Source of the DNA: Porphyromonas canoris
GTDB taxonomy: Bacteria; Bacteroidota; Bacteroidia; Bacteroidales; Porphyromonadaceae
Length of the DNA: 64,000 nucleotides
Assembly: GCF_000769115.1 (NCBI RefSeq)
Contig: NZ_JQZV01000013.1
Span: 495,545-559,544, forward strand
Reading direction: 5' to 3'
The notes beneath the pieces were generated by a model, which had not been told where the DNA came from, ran no database searches, and saw nothing but the letters and a program-made list of their open reading frames with translations. The position numbers and the translations under genes are program-made. This document shows positions 58,495-64,000 of the stretch, piece by piece; the stretch's first letter is position 1; every line of letters starts with the position of its first letter.

Positions 58495-59847
58495 ATGAAA
58501 GTTATAACAGAAAAGGTTTGTTTGCTTTTCGTGCTGATTGGTTCTTTTTTTCTTACGGGTTGCAAAGATGCATTGTTATCCGACATTCCCTCTGAGAAGA
58601 ATGCCGTAATTTCTCTCATGCTTTGGGGATCGGAAATGAGAGCCGGGAGCTTGTTTTCCGGAGATGATGCCATAAATAAGGTCAGAGTTTATGTTTTTAA
58701 TGGATCTCACGTTGAGTCTATTGATGTTTTCTCTGCAGGAGAAATGACATTTTCCAATCCTTTTAGAATTAAAAGTACTACCGGAGAGAAAACAATCTTG
58801 GTAGTGGCAAATGAACCGGCAGGTATATCTGCTCAGTTGGATGCTATCAAAACGATAGATCAACTGGATAATATTAGATTGACAACAACGACCTTCCTGC
58901 CTGTCCCTCTGACAATGGTAGGCAAGGCAACAGTAAATATTCTTTCTCAATCCACTCCGCTACTGATGACAGTGGACTTGAAGAGGTGCGTGGCGAAAGT
59001 AACCCTTAAGGTGAAGAATGCAAGTGCCGGAGCGGAGATAGAGCTTCTTCAAGTAAAACTCTATCGGAATACCGGCTCCACACCTTTGATGGAAGGTGTG
59101 CCGGGAGGAAGTGTACAGTTTTGGGATGTTATTTCCGGATATAATGGTTTTATACCCGTAACGAACGAGGGTGTAGATGTCTGGGGCGGTAGCAAGAATG
59201 CTGCCTATGTCTTTGAGAATCTCGGCTCTGTTGCGGACACTGTTTCGAGGGCGACATATCTGGCAATTTATGCTCATTATAATAATATCCCAACTCAATA
59301 TGTGGGGTATGTCAATGATGAAAGTTCCAATGCTACGGATCATCATTACTCCATAAAGCGAAATCATCAATACAACTTGACGGCTGAGCTAAAGAATCTT
59401 GGAGAAACAAATAATCTGACTCTACGTACAGATGTCCTTCCGTGGAATGTTATTAAAGAGGATCTTGTCTTCAAGAGAGTATTCAGGATAGTTCCTCATC
59501 TCACATTCGATGAGAAGACCATTGAGGTTGAGTCTCCCGCTAATGTGGTTGAGTTTAAATTTGAGTTGAAGAATCCTGTTGAGGCTACTTGGAGAGCGAT
59601 ATTACCCAATCCAATCGATTTTGAACTTGTAGAGGAAGGCGGTGCTGTATCGTCGGGAGATGCGGGTCAGGAATACACTATCAAGATAAGACCTCGTAAT
59701 CCTCAAGGACCTGAAGAACGGATTACCGAACTGTTCATCATAGTGGATGACGTTGAGATTCCTCTTCTCAAGGGAAATACCTCGATAGGACCTGGTAACA
59801 GAATAGTTATTAAGCAGAAGAAGGCTCTTATGCCGTTCAGTAAATAA
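58495..59847 (+). CDS. fimC: Accessory fimbrial subunit FimC
   Basis: A 450-residue lipoprotein (MKVITEKVCLLFVLIGSFF, lipobox LTGC) whose homologue is a minor tip component of the FimA fimbria. It has the fimbrillin pattern NKVRVYVFNGSHVESIDVF and ILVVANEPAGISAQLD, with the N-terminal fimbrillin domain ending near RTDVLPWNVIKEDLVF. A further beta domain (PHLTFDEKTIEVESPANVV) occupies the C-terminal quarter. The ATG at 58495 is 13 bases after the fimB stop. A TTG-started extension overlaps fimB and is not used. Confidence 0.88.
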   Translation: MKVITEKVCLLFVLIGSFFLTGCKDALLSDIPSEKNAVISLMLWGSEMRAGSLFSGDDAINKVRVYVFNGSHVESIDVFSAGEMTFSNPFRIKSTTGEKTILVVANEPAGISAQLDAIKTIDQLDNIRLTTTTFLPVPLTMVGKATVNILSQSTPLLMTVDLKRCVAKVTLKVKNASAGAEIELLQVKLYRNTGSTPLMEGVPGGSVQFWDVISGYNGFIPVTNEGVDVWGGSKNAAYVFENLGSVADTVSRATYLAIYAHYNNIPTQYVGYVNDESSNATDHHYSIKRNHQYNLTAELKNLGETNNLTLRTDVLPWNVIKEDLVFKRVFRIVPHLTFDEKTIEVESPANVVEFKFELKNPVEATWRAILPNPIDFELVEEGGAVSSGDAGQEYTIKIRPRNPQGPEERITELFIIVDDVEIPLLKGNTSIGPGNRIVIKQKKALMPFSK

Positions 59848-59860
59848 AGGAGATACTCTT

Positions 59861-61798
59861 ATGAAAAAGATTTTATTGACGATGGTGGCTTGTGTTGTTG
59901 CACTATCAGGGGCAATATCTCTCTCTTCTTGTAAAAGAGAAGAGGGGATGGAACCGGATCGGGAGAACTCCTTAGTGTTGCGGTTGGCTGCCAGTGATAT
60001 CTCTCCTCGAACAATAGAGGATGGAGAAGATGCTTTGAATGAAAATACAATAAACAAACTGGATATTTTTCTTTATCACGCCGGAGTGCTTAAGTGGCAC
60101 ATCAAGCCGTCGGATATGCAGATCACGGGGAATAGTGTAGTGATTCCGATACCGTCCAATCACGGTTATCTGTTTTTCAAAAATACAAACTCTTACGATC
60201 TGTATATTGTTGCTAATAGCTCTGCGGACCTTAGCAATGTTTCGCCCGGAGGATCTAACAATACTCCTGAGGCTCTTCGTAATCTGGTGATTCAGGCAGT
60301 AGACTTCAAAGCAAATGGCGGAGAGACACCTCAATCGGATTTCGTGATGGAAGGTTTTGTCTCTAAGGTGCTCACTTATCAGGATTGTGATCTGGGTTTG
60401 GTTAAACTTAAGAGAGCAGCCTCCAAGATCAGGATCAAGATAAACTCTGTTTCCGTTCCGGGATATGAATATACGCCTAATACAGGAACGGTGCAGTTTA
60501 AGCACTTTGTCGCTAAGTCCGCTCTTTTGGAAGGAGGTACTTATACTCCTACCGAGTTTGAAGAGACGTCTGCACGTGATTTGGCTCTAACGGGAGGAGT
60601 CTACACTACATCGGCTCCATTTTATGCTTATGAACAAGATTGGAAAAACAATATTGAAAGCAGAGCGTATGCCGAACTGTTGCTTCCTCTAAAGAAACAA
60701 GAGACTGGAACTGTACGTACATATAGATATATCTTGCCTTTGGTTCCCAAGAATCTTGTGGGAGAAGAAGCGGTATATAACTCTTGCTTTAAGCGTAATT
60801 TGCTTTATGATGTAGGGGTTACGGTCAATATTCTTGGTGCTCTCAAGGAAGAACCTGTAACATTGACCGGGGTTTATACCATTAAGGATTGGAGCACAAG
60901 AACTATTCTTGCTGAGGTTAAAGCATCCGACTATCTCGTTGTTTCCGAGAATAGTGTGGATATGCCAAATATCACCGATTATGTTTTAACCTTCAATTCT
61001 TCCCAACCCGATGTCAGGCTTGTGCCCGGATCCTTGAAGGCTACATATACCTATGTGCCTGCTGATGGTAGCTCTCCTGTTACTACTCCTGTTACTCCTG
61101 CACAGATGCCGACAGTAGTTGTAGCTTCGGGAGTGGGAACCGGAAATATTACCATCACAAGTCCGATACCTGTGAACTTGGTGCCTAAAGATATTGAGTT
61201 CAAGGTTACAAATGGGGCACTTACGGAAGTGGTTAATATAAAGCAGACGCCGGGGGTCTATTTTACCAATGAAAAGAGTGTGAAATCTTCTCAGTTCAAT
61301 TCTTATAGTGATATGGTAAATTCGGGAAATGGTCTTCGTAATGCCTATACTTATAAGGTAACAACTTCCGCTTCAGGAGCAAAATATCCGAGTAGCAATG
61401 AAGAACTGATATTGGGATTCCCTCCGGTTGATTCAGATGGCAATACTCTTGACAATGCGGATGTCGCCAAGATGGTTTCTCCTAATTTTGAGATGGCTTC
61501 TCAGTTTGGTGCAACAGTTGCACAAAGATATAATGATGCCAAGAGACACTGTGCTCTATATTGGGAAGAAAGTGAAGCAGGAGTGAAAAAGAAAGGATGG
61601 AGATTGCCGACTGAAGCAGAGTTGAAGTATATCGAACAACTCCAACATCTACCCGCAAATCTTCAAGGTCTTTTGATGACGGGGCGATGGTATTGGGATT
61701 CATACAGCGGTAATGATGCTTACCTGTTTGTGAACAATAATACCTCGGGCTCTTCCCCGACGAGAGCTCACGTGCGTTGTATCCGTGATATTAAATAA
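59861..61798 (+). CDS. fimD: Accessory fimbrial subunit FimD
   Basis: A 645-residue lipoprotein (SLSSC lipobox at about Cys25), the largest minor component. It has NKLDIFLYHAGVLKWHI and YDLYIVANSSADLSNV in the fimbrillin domain, then a middle beta domain. The C-terminal domain has KKGWRLPTEAELKYIEQL and ARVRCIRD-like sequence (AHVRCIRDIK), a pattern seen in FimD and in other Bacteroidota surface proteins. AAAGGAG lies 10 bases before the ATG, an unusually clear ribosome-binding site for this phylum. It lies 13 bases after fimC. Confidence 0.88.
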   Translation: MKKILLTMVACVVALSGAISLSSCKREEGMEPDRENSLVLRLAASDISPRTIEDGEDALNENTINKLDIFLYHAGVLKWHIKPSDMQITGNSVVIPIPSNHGYLFFKNTNSYDLYIVANSSADLSNVSPGGSNNTPEALRNLVIQAVDFKANGGETPQSDFVMEGFVSKVLTYQDCDLGLVKLKRAASKIRIKINSVSVPGYEYTPNTGTVQFKHFVAKSALLEGGTYTPTEFEETSARDLALTGGVYTTSAPFYAYEQDWKNNIESRAYAELLLPLKKQETGTVRTYRYILPLVPKNLVGEEAVYNSCFKRNLLYDVGVTVNILGALKEEPVTLTGVYTIKDWSTRTILAEVKASDYLVVSENSVDMPNITDYVLTFNSSQPDVRLVPGSLKATYTYVPADGSSPVTTPVTPAQMPTVVVASGVGTGNITITSPIPVNLVPKDIEFKVTNGALTEVVNIKQTPGVYFTNEKSVKSSQFNSYSDMVNSGNGLRNAYTYKVTTSASGAKYPSSNEELILGFPPVDSDGNTLDNADVAKMVSPNFEMASQFGATVAQRYNDAKRHCALYWEESEAGVKKKGWRLPTEAELKYIEQLQHLPANLQGLLMTGRWYWDSYSGNDAYLFVNNNTSGSSPTRAHVRCIRDIK

Positions 61799-61818
61799 CA
61801 CTAATAAGGAGTACACTT

Positions 61819-63417
61819 ATGAAAAAGATAATTTATACACTTATTGGATACTTGATATTGTCTCTTGCGGGCTGTTCAAGATTGGGAACAGACATTGCAG
61901 ATGAGAAAAAACAGGGAGATACGGGCGATGTATTGGTTGAGTTTGGTGCTGTTATCCCCGGATTCAAGGCTGTGGAGCTAAGAGATAATGGTGGCGTTGA
62001 GAATCTGAATCTGTTGGTTTTTAATCAGTATGGTATTCTTATCGCACGTCGAGTAGCTTCATTACAAGGCCTGTCCGGAGAAGGGTATCGCTTCTCAGCT
62101 CTCTTGCCTAAATCTGATGACATTAGGACTATTCACTTTATCGCCAATCATGATTGGGCAACAGTGGACGACTCTCATATCTTAGGACATGATGAAGCCT
62201 CTGTTGTAGCTCTTATGACAACAGATAGAGGAGTCTTTTGGTCGAGAAAGGAGTTGCCGAATGGTATTGATGCCGGCAACCTTGAAGGAAGTGTATCTCT
62301 ATTGCGAAATCAGGCGAAAGTAACTGTTGAAAGTCAGGCGGCAAATTTTGTTTTCGAGGGTTTTACTCTTCACAATACGCTTACGAAGGGAACAGTCGCC
62401 CCGTACAATACGACAACTTTTAAGTTCCAAGAGGGATCTTTGAATGAACCACTTGATATAGTTCTTAATACTGCAGTTGAAAGTAATCTGGGTATGGGAG
62501 AGCGTTTCCTCTTTGAGCGCAAAAACGGAAGTGCTAAAGATATTACCACTGCTATTATAAAAGGTAAGTATCAGGGAGGTCCTTCTACATATTACAAGAT
62601 AGACCTCATAGATGCTGATAGGAAAAGGTATGATATAGAAAGGAACTATCATTATAAGATTATCATCAAGAATGTACACAAAGGAGGTTCTCCTACCTTC
62701 GCAGCAGCTTTGCAGGTTGCCTCTCATAATAATACGGCTCTCGACCCGACAGTAGAGAAGTATCCTGTTATAAGTGATGGAGTGAGCAAACTTGAGGTTG
62801 AGCGTACCTTGATTATCTTGACCAAAGCATCTGAAGATCTGATCACTTGGGCGAAGTACTATCCCGATCTTAACAACCCTACTTTCAATAATGAGGGAGT
62901 AACATGCCGGATAGAACAGGAGACCGGTAAGGAAGTTTTAGCTGCCGGATCTCTTCAGTTTAACACGAATAATGGCGAGATTAGGGGAGTTGCCATAAAT
63001 CAGTTGCCTCCTTCACCAAGGGAAGCTCGTATTATAGTTTCCAAAGGGGATTTTCTTGCAAGAGTTATTCGGGTTGTACTGAGAATGCCGTATAGTTTTG
63101 GAACTGTTAAGATCAATACTTCCAATACCGTACCATCTGGTCAGGAAAAAGTAGCTAAGGTCTATTTCAATATCCCATCAGATTTTCCTGCAGACCTTTT
63201 TCCTCTATATGTAGAGATAAAAGCCAATACACTCTATCCCGTACAACAAGGTGTGCAAGTTGTTACCAGGGGAAGTAATATGTATCATATCTTTAGGGTA
63301 ACTTCTCCGGGTACAAAGGAGGTACATTTCAAGACCAACTCTGTATCAGACGTGGAGACTGTTGAGGTATCTGCAGAGTATTTTGCAAAAGGAAGTGTTT
63401 CATATACCAGGAGTTAA
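61819..63417 (+). CDS. fimE: Accessory fimbrial subunit FimE
   Basis: A 532-residue lipoprotein (MKKIIYTLIGYLILSLAGC, Cys19) needed in the homologous system for adding FimC and FimD to the fimbria. It has VENLNLLVFNQYGILIARR and IRTIHFIANHDWATVDDSH, then WSRKELPNGIDAGNLEGSV typical of FimE. ATAAGGAG stands about 10 bases before the ATG, almost the same leader as fimD. It ends the operon; a hairpin follows about 80 bases later. Confidence 0.88.
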   Translation: MKKIIYTLIGYLILSLAGCSRLGTDIADEKKQGDTGDVLVEFGAVIPGFKAVELRDNGGVENLNLLVFNQYGILIARRVASLQGLSGEGYRFSALLPKSDDIRTIHFIANHDWATVDDSHILGHDEASVVALMTTDRGVFWSRKELPNGIDAGNLEGSVSLLRNQAKVTVESQAANFVFEGFTLHNTLTKGTVAPYNTTTFKFQEGSLNEPLDIVLNTAVESNLGMGERFLFERKNGSAKDITTAIIKGKYQGGPSTYYKIDLIDADRKRYDIERNYHYKIIIKNVHKGGSPTFAAALQVASHNNTALDPTVEKYPVISDGVSKLEVERTLIILTKASEDLITWAKYYPDLNNPTFNNEGVTCRIEQETGKEVLAAGSLQFNTNNGEIRGVAINQLPPSPREARIIVSKGDFLARVIRVVLRMPYSFGTVKINTSNTVPSGQEKVAKVYFNIPSDFPADLFPLYVEIKANTLYPVQQGVQVVTRGSNMYHIFRVTSPGTKEVHFKTNSVSDVETVEVSAEYFAKGSVSYTRS

Positions 63418-63494
63418 GTCTTTTCTAAGAAAAATACAAGTAGAGAAAGACATATTGGATATATGATTTTCATGGAAGATTTAGATCCATTTTC

Positions 63495-63532
63495 GAGATG
63501 GCTGCTTTTAGGAGTGGCCATCTCTATTTTGT
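63495..63532 (+). terminator. Terminator of the fim operon
   Basis: GAGATGGC (63495-63502) pairs with GCCATCTC (63517-63524), 14-base loop, followed by TATTTTGTG. The stem is short, so termination is likely but not certain. Confidence 0.65.
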
Positions 63533-63583
63533 GATTTTACTTCCGACGAGAATACTCATAAGTTTAGAAAAAGATTGCAGAAG

Positions 63584-63615
63584 TTTGGTGGTATAGAATA
63601 TTCTACTTAACTTTG
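63584..63615 (+). promoter_or_regulatory. Promoter of the rRNA operon
   Basis: TTTG (63584-63587), 20 bases, TAACTTTG (63608-63615). TAACTTTGTGCCACT from 63608 is identical to the start of the ssrA promoter at 35631. The 210 bases between it and the 16S gene are the rRNA leader; no gene is present in 63418-63825. Confidence 0.8.
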
Positions 63616-63825
63616 TGCCACTTTTGCAGGAGAAGAGTAATGCTCTTTGGACAACAAAAGAGGTCATAGACATATTGAGACAAAAATCAACAAAGTAGTA
63701 CAAGGGAAACAGAAGTAGATAGATGTTTTGGCATCTTACAACTTTCTAGTGTTTACCCGTCAACTATTACCTGGGAAATAGAGTAAGGATACTGAGCATA
63801 GGAATAAAGTAAAAAAAACAAAATG

Positions 63826-64000
63826 ACAAAGAAGAGTTTGATCCTGGCTCAGGATGAACGCTAGCGATAGGCTTAACACATGCAAGTCGAGGGGCAGCAT
63901 AGAGTCAGCTTGCTGATTTGGATGGCGACCGGCGGATGGGTGCGTAACGCGTATGCAACTTACCTGTCAGAGGGGGATAACCCGGAGAAATTCGGACTAA
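63826..64000 (+). rRNA. 16S ribosomal RNA, 5' part
   Basis: The first 175 bases of a 16S gene cut by the window edge. AGAGTTTGATCCTGGCTCAG is at 63833-63852, followed by GATGAACGCTAGCGATAGGC, typical of Bacteroidota. CATGCAAGTCGAGGGGCAGC and GGTGCGTAACGCGTATGCAA match the Porphyromonas type. The 5' end is set by alignment to the E. coli numbering and may be off by a few bases. Confidence 0.97.

Overview
The window is a stretch of a Bacteroidota chromosome, most likely a Porphyromonas species. The reasons are: a 16S rRNA gene start at the right edge with a Porphyromonas-type 5' end; a complete FimA-type fimbrial operon with the arginine processing site at the same residue as in P. gingivalis; the purH-mreB-mreC-mreD-mrdA gene order; and promoters of the Bacteroidota type (TTG, about 19 bases, TAnnTTTG) in front of many genes. 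It is not possible to name the species from the sequence alone.

Layout. 0-5 kb (minus strand): purH followed by the cell-shape genes mreB, mreC, mreD and a partial mrdA (PBP2). 5.3-8.1 kb (plus): a small acidic protein, an OmpA-like lipoprotein, a GNAT acetyltransferase and an AlkC-like DNA glycosylase. 8.8-12.2 kb (minus): ftsA-ftsZ-yqeY. 12.4-18.5 kb (plus): rpsA, then two cobalamin-ring genes (cobI and a CbiJ-CbiD fusion) and an outer-membrane beta-barrel protein. 18.5-32 kb (minus): an exported endonuclease-like phosphatase, then a long tightly packed run lepA-dnaB-plsC-dagK-recQ-yfcE-addB-lipB-DUF4268. 32.7-35.5 kb (minus): a large outer-membrane DUF5686 protein. 35.6-39.3 kb: tmRNA followed by an AT-rich patch of poorly known membrane proteins. 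40-47.2 kb (plus): B12-dependent methylmalonyl-CoA mutase (mutA, mutB), fabI, a sugar-epimerase-like protein and a lipoprotein. 47.4-52.9 kb (minus): tRNA-Asn and the metY-metX-thrA operon. 53.7-63.4 kb (plus): a 5'-nucleotidase lipoprotein, a DUF3575 protein and fimABCDE. The window ends inside a 16S rRNA gene.

The most striking unexplained structures are non-coding. (1) In front of metY there is a complete transcription attenuator on the minus strand: a promoter, a 23-codon leader peptide with 8 methionines in its first 14 residues, a pause hairpin over the Met codons, a competing antiterminator pairing and a perfect terminator. It would put homoserine and homocysteine synthesis under control of methionyl-tRNA supply. 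(2) A dispersed intergenic element of about 545 bp occurs three times (plus one partial copy), bounded by TTTTTATATA and carrying four tandem 21-22 bp units beginning TAAA. (3) A second dispersed family consists, at each of three intergenic loci, of exactly four 21-bp units (84 bp). (4) A 65-bp double-hairpin module stands on both sides of the DUF1266 gene. (5) The tmRNA and rRNA promoters share an identical 15-mer.

The genes connect metabolically: cobI and cbiJ/cbiD make the corrin that MutAB needs; ThrA-MetX-MetY run from aspartate semialdehyde and homoserine to homocysteine; FabI, PlsC and DagK act in lipid synthesis; MreBCD-PBP2 and FtsAZ build the wall and septum.
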